DNA from: Tricholoma matsutake | Taxonomy: Eukaryota > Basidiomycota > Agaricomycetes > Agaricales > Tricholomataceae | Length of the DNA: 64,000 bases | Direction: 5' to 3' | NCBI GenBank assembly: GCA_026075535.2 | Contig: AP026548.1 | Location: 186,001 to 250,000, forward strand | The notes under the pieces: model-generated | The model's database searches: none | The model's input: only the letters and a program-made list of their open reading frames with translations | Told to the model about the DNA's origin: nothing | Shown here: positions 35,501 to 45,830 of the stretch, one piece after another | How positions within the stretch are numbered: the stretch's first letter is position 1 | Layout: each line of letters starts with the position of its first letter | Position numbers and translations under genes: made by a program

Positions 35501-36547
35501 AGTGTCTATGACAAATCGTAATTAAACAGCATCACAGGAACAGCAGTGGCAACCAACTTCTAGAACAAACTTGCTACCCGCTGACCCTTTCCACATCAGC
35601 TTGTCTTGCAGGAGTGCGATTGGCGAGAGGGAAAGTGCTATGTTGAGTGGGTTACACAGAAAACTCATTCGTTTTTGAGTGGAGCCCTGGATTTGCAAAG
35701 AGTTACTGAATAGAAATGTCAGGAGCAGGCAATTTGTTTATCTGCTTTGCACCTGCCTCTGGATTGCAATTTCCAGCGGAGACCCAACTATGTCCCAGTA
35801 GCCCTAGATGAAAGCGTATTTATTGTAGATTGAACAGTGTGTTACTTGCCTTGCGATGGACACTGAGGTGCATTGCTGCGACTTCAAAGTTGGAAAGCCA
35901 TTTCTGGCCCTTGTTCTGTTTTGAATGCCAGACAATCGAGGTCAGCAAACTTTGTGTGGGGTCTTGGGAAGGGTTGGATGTGGGAGACTTGTTGTCGCAT
36001 AGTAGAACACTTTGAAGAGATACTTTGGCCTGCATGAGCACGTTGGGCCAGTCTTGCATTTTTTGTACTTTCTACAAATAGTAAAAGTCAATCAATTACG
36101 ATCAACAGGCAATGGTATTGATACGCACTAGCTTTGGTAATAGGTCACTGCGAGGACTGAGCAAAGTTGGTACCGCTGTCATTTGCAATGAAACAGTTTC
36201 ACTCTTGACCCATTGACAAACATCCAGGATACGGTATGCAAGGACACGGTTCATGGCTTTATATAGACATTGGTCATTGATTTTGTCAATCGGACCTGGC
36301 TCAAGCCATAGGACTTTCCAAGCCGCTTTAATATCAGCTGATGTCCCAGTAAGTTCCCTTTCAGCTTCCAATATCTTGCTGGAAAAACCCTGTCTTAACT
36401 ACGTTCATATCAAGTTTCACAAGGGGTTAAGGTGAATGCATGCACATCAAGGTCCCGATCTTGCAGATCCTGCGGCCCAAGGATGATGTTGGTGTGCCAT
36501 GATATCTCAGACAGGAGCTTGGATGCTGCACGGCAAAAGTTAGACAT
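32588..36547 (-). CDS. JmjC-family protein, copy C (metal site lost)
   Basis: ATG near 36547 (MSNFCRAASKLLSEISWHTN). Segments in order: 36547-36410, 36371-36102 (RELTGTSADIKAAWKVLWLE), 36059-35820 (KGQKWLSNFEVAAMHLSVHR, equivalent to NFEIAA in copies B and D). Then a long charged linker (35337-34768, basic coiled coil REEARCQRQDAQRIREEQRK; acidic run of Glu at 34708-34496). Next are pre-JmjC (34226-34008), a JmjC-like exon (33998-33501) and a C-terminal block (33440-32588; ELANVLHPDTDQDGVDPGER). At the HxD position it reads FGEWTEEALGFCTYL (T-E-E), and the distal His is Tyr (LQPNTPYRILTVKSSI). All iron ligands are therefore replaced. A TGA in the linker near 34746 suggests partial decay. Confidence 0.7.
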
Positions 36548-36632
36548 GGTGCAATGATAAAGAAAATATAACACATCTATGACATAATCTGTCACAGATT
36601 GTAAGCGTGATCACGAGGATTTTATTACGTGA

Positions 36633-37561
36633 ATGTCCAGTTCCAAGATTTTCCAGACTATGCCTGCCAACCGCATCCGAATCTCACAGTCATGGTATTC
36701 AAATAATGTGTTGGAGTGGGGGAGTGGAGACAAAGACAAATTTTACATAGCAGAAGTCCTCAGATGGGCAAGACTCTCATCCCAGAGTGTTGTTCACGTG
36801 GACTCGCTTGTGATCAGTGCAATCTTAATGCCGAGGGATTTTCCAATATGCTCTCTCTCGAGGGATAGAATAGAGGAATCTCTGGATATGAGGACAAAAT
36901 TGCAGATGAAACAGATGTATGATTACAAGAAACGGTTAGGTCATGGTGGGGCAGCATGGTACATGACCATAATCTTGCAACAAAAATGTGGAATAGCTTT
37001 GAAATATTGCGGGGGGGTGAGGATAGTAAGGAAACGTTGGTATGGTACATAATAATTTGACAAGAATTTTATTCTTTAGTTTAAACTACACAGGATCCTC
37101 CGGGCCTACACTGCGGTGATACTGGACTCTTCAGATGTGCAGGTGAAGGCCATAAGCAATAAGAGAGATTTGGGAATAGAGGCATCTCGGGCATTCCAAC
37201 CTGGAGAGTACATATACGGGGCTTGTACCAACAGATAATTTGGCGAACCGCACCAACTTATCTGTGGTCACTCCACATGTTGATCAAGGAGAGGCATTGG
37301 AGCCCCGTGTGCTCTTCGGTCCTATTCATTTCATAAACCATCACTGCATGTCCCACAATGTTCAGGTGGGTATTTCACATTCCACGACACTCACACCTCA
37401 CTTATGTTTTACAGTATGTTCCACTGCATGGAAGCTGTGCATTTACTATTCTAGTAACCAAGCCAATAGAAGAAGGAGAGGAGCTGTTTGCGGACTATGG
37501 CCCTGGCTGGTTTGAGGAAGGAGAATGTCCATGTAGTAGCTGTATATCCATTTCAACTTGA
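36633..37561 (+). CDS. SET-domain protein (lysine methyltransferase-like), probably frameshifted
   Basis: Exon 1 ends at 37039 (YDYKKRLGHGGAAWYMTIIL). An intron at 37040-37093 keeps phase into WILRAYTAVILDSSDV. SET blocks follow: GIEASRAFQPGEYIYGAC, FGPIHFINHHCMSHNVQ (the NHxC motif), an intron at 37366-37414, then ILVTKPIEEGEELFADYG and GWFEEGECPCSSC, a post-SET-like cysteine cluster. The stop is TGA at 37559-37561. SET proteins transfer methyl groups from SAM to histone or other lysines. Between YIYGAC and LANRTNLSVVTPHVDQGEA the frame changes near 37220 with no intron large enough, so a one-base indel is likely. It lies between JmjC copies C and D, transcribed opposite to both. The N-terminus is uncertain. 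Confidence 0.65.
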
Positions 37562-37660
37562 AATAAATTATATCCTGGGCTAGTTTGTATACTGTGCTTC
37601 CTAATGTCCACATTCCTCGATATTCTAAATAAAAAATAATTTTCTAACCCTTCATGAAAT

Positions 37661-40600
37661 TCAGCCCAACCTCTTATGCTTGCTTGCCCTTGCCGTTCGT
37701 TCACTGGCCCATTGAATGTCACTATAATTTTGGCCATCTGTGTTCCATCCAAGTTTTGCTAGATTTCCTATGATTATATCTGGATTAACTTGCAAGTGTA
37801 GCTGGTTACATACCTTGCACTCTGGGCTTTCGAATCTTGACTGAGTGTAGGTCATCTTTAGGCCAAGCAAACATACCCAGCTGGACATCCGCAAATGACT
37901 CCCATTGCTCCCAACAACTGTCGACACCTTGAAAAGATTCCTTTATTAATGCATGTACTTTGTTGGCTAGTGGTACGCCCGTGTAGGAATATGCCTCTCG
38001 CGAGTCCCCGAAGGTCTTGGCATAACAGATAGTGTGTGCCTGGTACACAAGATAATTCCAATAAAACGTCTCTGTTGTCACAAGTTCAATATTGTAGTTG
38101 CTTATGACCCAGGATACAATTGCCCGAGATAAGAACCGACCTCTGATCATCTCCTGTTGCTGAGATACAGAAAGGCTGGTATGGTAGCTATCGGGATGGA
38201 GTATGTTGGCCATCTCAACGACATTGCAGAGAGAGAAGAGGTCGTGGATGCCATCAAAAGTTGATGGATCGGGAACGTGAGGAACAGGGGATTCTAGGGG
38301 TCCTGTGAAAATTTATTATTAACTATGGGACAGTGGCTGTTAAAGACGGTTTTTACCTGCTTCTTCGGGTCTGCCTTTGGTATATATGTTATAGAAGTAC
38401 GCCAAAATCTTCTGGAATAAGAGTTGACAGGCTGATGTATGCGTGGTGTTTGTGAGTAGGGTGCTCAACGAAAATCCCATGAGAAAGCCATAACAGGTTG
38501 ACCGGAGATTCGACACTGTAAGATAATGCCCTCCATGGCATATCGATGCTTCGGGCATAAGAACAGCATGGGGGGTATTAGGGCACATATACCTAAAGAT
38601 CGATTAGAGTATTTCCAAATAGAAGAGGGGGGTTGACGGACAGTCTGACACTGGGTCTCAGCAGCGCTGCCTCTACTTGGACATCCCCAAGTGCCGCCAT
38701 ATTGAGCCAGTCGTTATGAAAGGCATACATATTTTGCACACTTGCAAATGCAGCTGTGTCGCTCTTGTACTTGGGGCCGATGATGACCCACCATTTTGAA
38801 CCACCTTTGTTCACGCAATAAATGGTGGTTGCTAGGCCGTCAGAGTCAATATGGAAGCCAGTGAACGCGCCCTGAGTAGCAGCGAGTCCCCAGCACATGT
38901 CGGTGGCTGGGTATTCGTCTGTGGGTGCCTTGCAGGCCATGGCACAAAACATGACTAGGTCAGAAGCAATTGCCATGGGTGGATGGCTACTGTTATTCAG
39001 AGGAAAGTCGAGGGTGTTGAGAATTTTTCCATTTATGGATTGATAGCTCTGAAGTAATTCAGAGGTGGTACCGTGTTGATGCCTCTGGTTCTCATCATCG
39101 GTAATAGGGATAGAATAATCTGTTCAAAAAACTTGGGTGTGAGTTGTGCATGTTTTGGATGTAGGACACACCATGGGTAGTGAATACTCTGGATGGAGGC
39201 ACCAGCATCGCCAATCCTTTGGCATCAAAGCCATGTGGCGCTTCAGGGTATCCAGTGACGAGGAGATGATGATGGGTGTGCACGTCTTGAAGCTCCTGGT
39301 TTTCCATTTGGTTGAGTTCTTGCACTGTCATGATTCGAAACATTGAATGAGTGGGGTCTGCCACATGCAGCGGCTGGCCAGAACTATGAAAGTCCTGCTC
39401 CACCCTATGCATGAGCTGCGTCACCACATCTAAATCTGCAAGGTTCTAGATTATCAGAAATTGAGCATCTAGATATGTGACCAATGAGAACTGAGATGTT
39501 ACATGAAAAGACGGTGTGTAAGGGACAGCTTCCCCAAACACATCATATAAGAGACATGGTGAGCCTGTAACACGAGGCTCAGCAGTGGTAGTTTTTGTGA
39601 GCGATTGCTCAGGCATTTCCTCCTGTTCAATTCAGTCATTCTGTCAGAGGATCGCAGCAGGCATATTCATGAAAACATACCTTGTCTTGAGAGAGGTCTA
39701 TAAGCTCGCATATTTTGCCGTTGAGATATATCTGGTGCTCTGAGGTGAGATCAATGGGGTTGCTGACTGAACCTCCAGGCAAGTGTCGGCGCTTTAGAGG
39801 TTTAACAGGTGGAGGTGGAGGTGCTTGCCCACCACTGCCACCTGATGGTACTTCAACTGTTGGCTCAGCGTCAGCGAAGTTGTTGCGCTCATCTACAGCC
39901 ATTTTATCGTGGTCTACACGGGCTGTTTTGGGGTGAGAAATTGGTAGCAGGAAGTTAACCCAAATTTCCATACCACCATCAAACCAGTCAATATCATCAA
40001 CATCCACGCCCCTGCCTAGAAGTGAGTCTATTTGTTTGAAAGCCATTTTCAGGTTTTGAAGAGTGTGTCCATCAGGTGATCCTGCAAGGGATATGATCAC
40101 CTGCCACAATGGGAGCTCTACCTCCTTTAGCTGTCGAGGCTGCATGCCTCCCATACTTTGCCACGTCTGGAAATCTGGTGGGTGAGTTTGAGATTATTGA
40201 GTAAGAAGGCAGTAACTTGCCTCTATAAGGTTTAGTCGACCAACTTCTTGTTTATGCAGCATGGTCTGTAGTAGTAAGATGCATGGTGATGTCATGAGGG
40301 CCAGATGTAAGGGGAACCGGAGCCCATGTGTACCAGCCTGGGAGGTAATCTCTTCCAGTTTTTGCAGGCCACTATGAAAGAGCATCCAGTTTTCCAATTA
40401 CAGTTTCAGAATGAAGCGGTACTTACAGGCAACCCAACTCTGAAACGTTATCTGGGTAATCTTTACCTTGTAGCAAGAGTGATAAATGCAGTGCTGCAAT
40501 TTCGAAGTTTATCAGTATTTTGTTTTTATCCATCCAGGCTACACGCTGGCAGACCGACTCCAAATGCTTGAGGGTTACGTCTGTCTGGGCCAAAATGGCC

Positions 40601-41149
40601 AACCCATCCACTTCTTCTGGGACCTGGTATAATAGAGTTCCAGCTTCCCAGACAAAATGCGGCCAATCATTACAGAATGCCTGCCAGCCCTATCCTCAAA
40701 TTTAGTAGGAGAGTTCTAAATGTGTGGAGAACAACAAACAGGGATTGTAAATGGGGCAAATTTTTCATGTGGCACTATAGTTTCAGTCCACCCATCACCG
40801 CAGGCGAAAGAGATAACATCTATTAGGTGGTACAGGAGCAGCGAGTTGCATGCTTCCGACTTCTCCACGTTGTCTGCCTTGTGACGTTGCGCAGTGGCTG
40901 AAATGCTATCCTCAGAGGACAGCATTTTCTCATAAAAGACATTGCTCCATTCACCTGTGAAAAGAGTGCGTTCTTTGGCTTCTATCAGACTGACAACCCC
41001 CTATTAAACAAGCGTGAGCACCTGTGAAAAGAGAATATTGGTATACCGGCCTGGACTCCATACTTTTCTATCTTGTCAAAAGGTGTAACGATAGCATTGG
41101 TTAACCATGGCAGACGCTTAAATAGCGGTAATTGGTCTTTGGATATCAT
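37661..41149 (-). CDS. JmjC-family protein, copy D (iron ligands intact)
   Basis: ATG at 41149 (MISKDQLPLFKRLPWLTNAI, sharing LPWL with copy A). Segments: 40611-40423 (KILINFEIAALHLSLLLQG), 40397-40194, 40154-39636 (WQVIISLAGSPDGH; PPPPPVKPLKRRHLPGG; SNPIDLTSEHQIYLNGKICE), 39427-39095 (pre-JmjC), 38976-38640 and 38588-38340 (JmjC), 38213-37806 and 37795-37661 (C-terminus, EMANILHPDSYHTSLSVSQQ). The catalytic region reads WGLAATQGAFTGFHIDSDGL, with HxD intact, SKWWVIIGPKYKS, then CPNTPHAVLMPEASICHGGH with the distal His. It is the only copy of the four with a complete facial triad and so the best candidate for an active 2OG/iron demethylase-type enzyme. No obvious in-frame stop was seen. Confidence 0.75.
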
Positions 41150-41224
41150 TTTAATGATTGAGGCAGGGTGATCATGTGAGTGGGAAATGTTTGAAGAGCT
41201 GGCTAAGTTTGAACTTGATGCCTT

Positions 41225-41671
41225 TTAAAAATTCATGTATTTAGTACAACGGCAAAATTGGATAACCCAAGATCTGACATGAGGTTTGCTTGTACTTTGG
41301 TTCCGTCTTGTCATGTCCAATCGAGGGGGTATCTTGATAGTGAGCCTTGAAGTCGGAAGCTTTCCCGAGGTCAAGGACTACAGAGAATCAGCACAAGTGT
41401 GGGAAGATTGTTGCATACTTACATTGGCTGAGTTACCACATGTAGCACTGGATCTATTGGCAGCTGTTGTCCTCTCTCTCAATTGTTGGCACCACAGGGT
41501 TTCCGCTTCTTGCACCACCATGAATAGCTCAAGGTTGGCTCTTAGGCTCTGGTCTTCAAATATATCATTCTCGAGGATCATGTCAGAAGTGATGGACATG
41601 CTTGTTGTGGGTTGTTGTGAAACACCGGGTATTACCGAGTGCCTGGGGCGACTATGGTCATGTGATGTCAT
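41225..41671 (-). CDS. Small two-exon hypothetical gene
   Basis: ATG at 41671 (MTSHDHSRPRHSVIPGVSQQ), exon 1 to 41423. A 45-bp intron at 41422-41378 (GTAAGT...TGTAG) is followed by a basic exon 2 (SLTSGKLPTSRLTIKIPPRL) to TAA at 41225-41227. About 130 residues with a central helix (RANLELFMVVQEAETLWCQQ). Not recognised. It may be an upstream exon set of copy D. The plus-strand frame over the same DNA is its shadow. Confidence 0.4.
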
Positions 41672-42084
41672 CGCCTGCGTCGCGTCAGCGCCCCCACATC
41701 AAGGGTTTAGGGTTATTTGGATTGATAATATCAGAAAAGTTGGCATAATGGCAGCATGTACATACCAGATCAGTCCTTCAAGCCTCGGCATTGCTCAAAG
41801 AAGAGAAAAAGAGAACCACGTAATTACATAGAGTAAAACTTCATTATAATTTCCGTAAACAGGATGCAAGCATGCAGGAATTGGTAAGGAGATGGGGAGA
41901 CGTTAAGTAAGGACACTAGTCATGAGTAATCTGTCGAGGCTGCTGTGAATATGAGGGAGGATATGAGATCTATGTGCGATATTGGGTAGACTCGTCGCTC
42001 AGAGATAAGATCATGTCGTTAAGAGCAGTAGAGCTTAATGAATGCCACTTTGATGCCCCAGCCATACTGTTTTATCAAGCCTTC

Positions 42085-42325
42085 CGGACTTCTAATGCAG
42101 TCCAAAAGGTGCATTTGTGCACATGAGATTCAGAAATGAGAGAAAGAAAAAAAAAAAAAGGCAGCATGACACCCACCCTGCCTAACTATTATTTCTTATG
42201 TCACCTGACCAGTAAACGTTGGGAGAGCTCGTAACCATAAACCCTAAAGGCAGCATGACACCCACCCTGCCTAACTATTATTTCTTATGTCACCTGACCA
42301 GTAAGCATTTGGAGAGCTCGGTCAC
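42085..42325. repeat. Dispersed element with internal 88-bp tandem duplication
   Basis: It opens with TAATGCAGTCCAAAAGGTGC and an A-run, as at 4060. GCAGCATGACACCCACCCTG ... CACCTGACCAGTAAACGTTG is then repeated as a second copy from about 42247 that ends CCAGTAAGCATTTGGAGAGC. This ties the repeat at 4060 to the CACATGACTGG-tail family and shows local tandem growth. Confidence 0.7.
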
Positions 42326-42554
42326 TCAGTTGTGGCGGGCACATGATCACGTGACCATGTGCTTGTGATGTGGCAAGCCAAAAAAAATTCTACACTTCCT
42401 TTCATGTTCTACAAACCCCAGTAGGAGAGCTTTTAATAACCATGACAGGCAAGTGTTCTTCCCAGTGCTGTTCCCATGTTTCTGTTGGAACATCATACTC
42501 TTTCTTTTGGGGAATCTCACCCTTTTTGAGGAGAGAAGACTGTTGCTCCCCTGC

Positions 42555-42965
42555 TGTTAGAGAAAGCCCCCTCTGTGACCCTGGATCCGACCTTGGAACT
42601 GGGAGAATGGAGGTGGTCACTTCTTGATGAAAGGGTGGGAATTCTTTTGGAGAAAAGCCCCCTCTGTGGCCCTAGATCTGACCTTGGAACCGGGAAAGCA
42701 GAGGTGGCTAATTCTTGATGAAAGGGTGGGATTCATCCCAATGCTCCAGGGAATCCTTTTGTAAAACCACAGCCGTTTTTTGGGCATGGCAGGTTCATTT
42801 TACTGGGCCTTGATTTCTGGGGGTTCGCGTTGATGCGAGTCATTTTTGACTGCATGACGCAACGGGTTCATTTTGCTGGACCTGGTGGCTGGAAGTGGAT
42901 GTCCACCCAGCCTTTTTTGAGATTTCTGGGGGTTTGTGTTGGTGCAAGTCATCTTCAACTGAATC
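42555..42965. repeat. Second copy of the 28-kb minisatellite units
   Basis: Unit III (GTGACCCTGGATCCGACCTT; GAGGTGGTCACTTCTTGATG) occurs at 42565 and 42660. Units II and I (TTTTACTGGGCCTTGATTTC; GGACCTGGTGGCTGGAAGTG) occur at 42795-42960. It sits directly upstream of the TET/JBP-like gene and supplies an open frame that runs into it. Confidence 0.8.
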
Positions 42966-43033
42966 CTTTTGGAAAACCACAGCCTTTTTTTGGAGAATCA
43001 CGCCCTGGGTCCAACCAGTGTGAGATCCATGGA

Positions 43034-44652
43034 ATGCCCTGCCACTTAGCTCCTCATCCTTCTACTTTCTTTCAAAGGCTAACAACTCTCCCCCCACTTT
43101 TTTTGGTAGGGCAATGCACACGTTCAGGCCACCAGTTCTCCCCATTCTTGGGTGAGCTGATACGACCCCTCGTTGGCTTTAGCACCTTTGACGCGGTTGC
43201 TCGGGCCGAAGCCCACCCCAACATTGATGACCAGGAGCTGGAGAAGTGCTCCTCCAACCTTAACACAGAAACCACTGCGCAAACAATACCAGTTTCCCCC
43301 CCTGGCCATGCCCTGCCCCTCCCTCCCCTAAACTTCTCGAACCTTAATGCAGAAACCACTGTGCAAACGCTACCAGTTCCCCCCCCTGGCCATGCCCTGC
43401 CCCCCCCCCCTCCTGCAAAATTAACGAAAAACCAAAAGAAAAATCTCAAAGACCGGCAAGCAAGAAACACCGCTAGGGAGCTCAGAGGAAGTGGCCCCAA
43501 GGCATGTTTGGAAAAATACAGGGCATCAGCAAAAAATAACACTCTGAGATCCGACTCTGACCTCGCAAACGACCTACCCCACTCCAAACCTGCATGGATT
43601 GGGGTCCGGGAGATGGAAGAGGACCGGAACGTCTACGGGTTGGCAGAGCTGCAGGAGAATTTCGGGTTGTGGCTCATTGAATGGGATGGAAAGTAAGCAT
43701 TTTTTAGTTTCAATGAGCCACACCCTGACAGCGCTCAGAACCACCCACCCAATCATTGACTCTGAAGACCGTGTGATAGGCCTTCTCAACAGGTGACCAC
43801 AGGGTGCAGCAGATTGGGAGGCGCTCTGTAAGGAGGCTGCAGATGCCATTGAGGAGGCAAGGTCCATGTGTGTCTTTGCAGAGAAGCAAGTGGACCACCG
43901 TCGCGGAGCGTTTCCTGCAGTCCCAGTGGGCATAGCCCATGGAAACAGCACCCAAGTGAGCCCTATGCAGTGCACCCTGGTGATAAGCTAACTAACCTCC
44001 GAACAGGGGCCATGCAATCTCTGCAACGGAAAGAACACTGTGGTCCTGTCTGACCTTTTGGGAAGGGGATGCTTTAAGCGCATTGCTGGCTATGCCAAAA
44101 GTAAGTGCACCTCTCCCATGCGAAGGCACAGGGTGCTTATTCCCTGCAGATGTTTTCCAAGGATACTTCCCAAAGTTGCACGACCGCTACAAAAAAACCC
44201 TTGACGAACTCATCGAACGAGACCCAACGCTACGGCGAGTTTTTTCTGGGACCCCTTTCGCTGCAGCTTCTGTGAACTTTGGGCCCAAAACGGAATGCTA
44301 CCCCCACCATGACTGGGCTAATTTCTCCTGCGGTCAGTGCACTGTCACCTCCCTGGGGGATTATGACCCAGATCAGGGTGGGCACCTTGCTCTTTGGGAC
44401 CTTGGAATTGTTGTTCCCTTTCCACCCAGCTCAGTCATCCTTTTACCATCTGCTCTCGTTCGGCACTCCAACACTCCCATCACCTCCCATGAGCGCTGGT
44501 ATTCCTTCACCCAATACACCTCTGGTGGACTGTTTAGGTGGGTGCAGAATGGCTTCAAACTCAATCCTCCAAATTCTGTGGAGTCCATAGAGGCTCAACA
44601 GAAGCGGTGGTTGGAGAGTGTGGGCTTGTTCAGCAGGTTGTCTGACCTTTGA
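43034..44652 (+). pseudogene. Fungal TET/JBP-like 2OG-Fe(II) DNA dioxygenase, one in-frame stop
   Basis: Exons: 43034-43692, 43739-43955, 44007-44100, 44150-44652. Introns are 46, 51 and 49 bp, all phase-consistent. The N-terminus has a Pro-rich tandem repeat (ETTxQTxPVxPPGHALP twice) and a basic linker. The second exon carries HRRGAFPAVPVGIAHG. The core reads FKRIAGYAK, then ASVNFGPKTECYPHHDWANF (the HxD iron ligands), GQCTVTSLGDYDPDQGGHLA, SSVILLPSALVRHSNTPIT (distal His) and ERWYSFTQYTSGGLFRWV (Arg for 2-oxoglutarate). This matches the basidiomycete TET/JBP family, which oxidises 5-methylcytosine and is often linked to KDZ-type transposons. A TGA at 43794-43796 lies before the catalytic core. 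Otherwise the gene is intact and the active-site residues are complete, so a recent loss, readthrough or a missed intron is possible. Confidence 0.8.
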
Positions 44653-45052
44653 GTTATATGCAAGTGTTTGTAGGCAGCAGTTGCTGTTCTTTACTCAATC
44701 TTTTTCTTGGGCGTTTCTAAAACATCCCTTTAAACACTAACAGACTTGGACTCATATCTAGTATGTTAGTAAACACCAAATAATATTTGTTTCAATGGCC
44801 GTGCCATTTTTGTTTTATTAAAACCTTAAAAGATGGCCAATAACGGACAGCTAAGTTAGAAATCAGAACCCAATTCACACCAATGCAATGTATCAGTGAA
44901 TCCGGGTCATATCCACAATGCATGTGTAATGAAAGTTTGATTTGTGAGAAGACCTCAAGATGGGTAAATAACATAAACTTCATAGGCTACACACAAATAG
45001 ACAAAAACGTAGCCGCTTTCTCCATTCCTCTTTTCAACAATATGTGGCTCAA
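44653..45052. other. Gene-poor stretch
   Basis: AT-rich intergenic DNA between the convergent TET/JBP-like gene and the coiled-coil gene. Both 3' ends face it. No element was found. Confidence 0.4.
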
Positions 45053-45830
45053 TCAGTCCATGAGTTGTGAAGACGACGCTGATGCTGCCTGGTTTAAAGC
45101 TTGGATCAGGCTTTGAGCAGCACGCTCTTCAGCATCGCAAAGTCGCCTGTCTGCTGCCACCAGATCAGAATGACGGTGTTCCTCTGCAGCCTCCAGATCA
45201 GAACAACGTAGTTGGGTTGTGCGCTCTTCAGCATTGCGAAGTCGCCTGTCAGCTGCCTCCAGATCAGAACGACGGTGTTCTTCTGCAGCCTCCAGATCAG
45301 AACAACGGTGCTCTTCTGCAACCTCGAGATCAGAACAACGGCGCTCTTCTGCAACCTCGAGATCAGAATGACAGCGTTCCTCGGCTTCAGTGAGTTGTCT
45401 TTTGAGGAGATTGATTGGAGAGGTAGAAGCCTTGGCACTAGCTGGGTACATAATTTGTTGTGAGTTCTTTATGACCATCGCCTAACTGAGATCCCAATCA
45501 CGTACAAAATGATGAACTGGTATCACTGTCATCTGTCCTTGCGGAGACTCTCCGGAGGACAATTTCACCATGCCCATCTCTCCCTGCCTGCGCCAATAGA
45601 TATTGCTCTGCTTCTTCTTCTTTGTCACGTCGTGCACTCTGAGCAACCCTACTGTCGTCTGAGAGCGGTGGATCACTCTCATAGCCTGAAGATTGTATGA
45701 GGGTGTTGTTATAAAGGGTAGAGAGGAAGAATCGCTGAATGCAACACCTAGATCGGTTTCTGGCCCTAGGAAGGAGATGAGGGGCGATAGCAAAAACAGA
45801 AGAGACTGCTTTTAAACGCATGGGGTCCAT
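45053..45830 (-). CDS. 11-residue-repeat coiled-coil protein
   Basis: Exon 1 45830-45506 (MDPMRLKAVSSVFAIAPHLL; SDPPLSDDSRVAQSARRDKE). A 64-bp intron at 45505-45442 (GTACGT...CCCAG) keeps phase into exon 2 45441-45053. Exon 2 contains undecad repeats of the type AEEHRCSDLEA (seven or so, interrupted twice by ADRRLRN/ADRRLCD units), then ends in ALNQAASASSSQLMD. The repeats predict a long charged coiled coil. At DNA level they are 33-bp tandem repeats, so copy number is likely variable. No enzymatic domain is seen. The ATG at 45830 is the only one upstream in frame. Role unknown. Confidence 0.6.

Noticed and set aside
41286..41831. 181-codon plus-strand ORF
   Set aside because: It is the antisense shadow of the minus-strand two-exon gene, which has a proper intron and better composition.
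43072..43587. 171-codon minus-strand ORF
   Set aside because: Antisense to the TET/JBP-like N-terminus; its Gly-rich stretches mirror the Pro-rich repeat.
45067..45393. 108-codon plus-strand repeat ORF
   Set aside because: Antisense to the coiled-coil repeats; its periodicity is a by-product of the 33-bp units.
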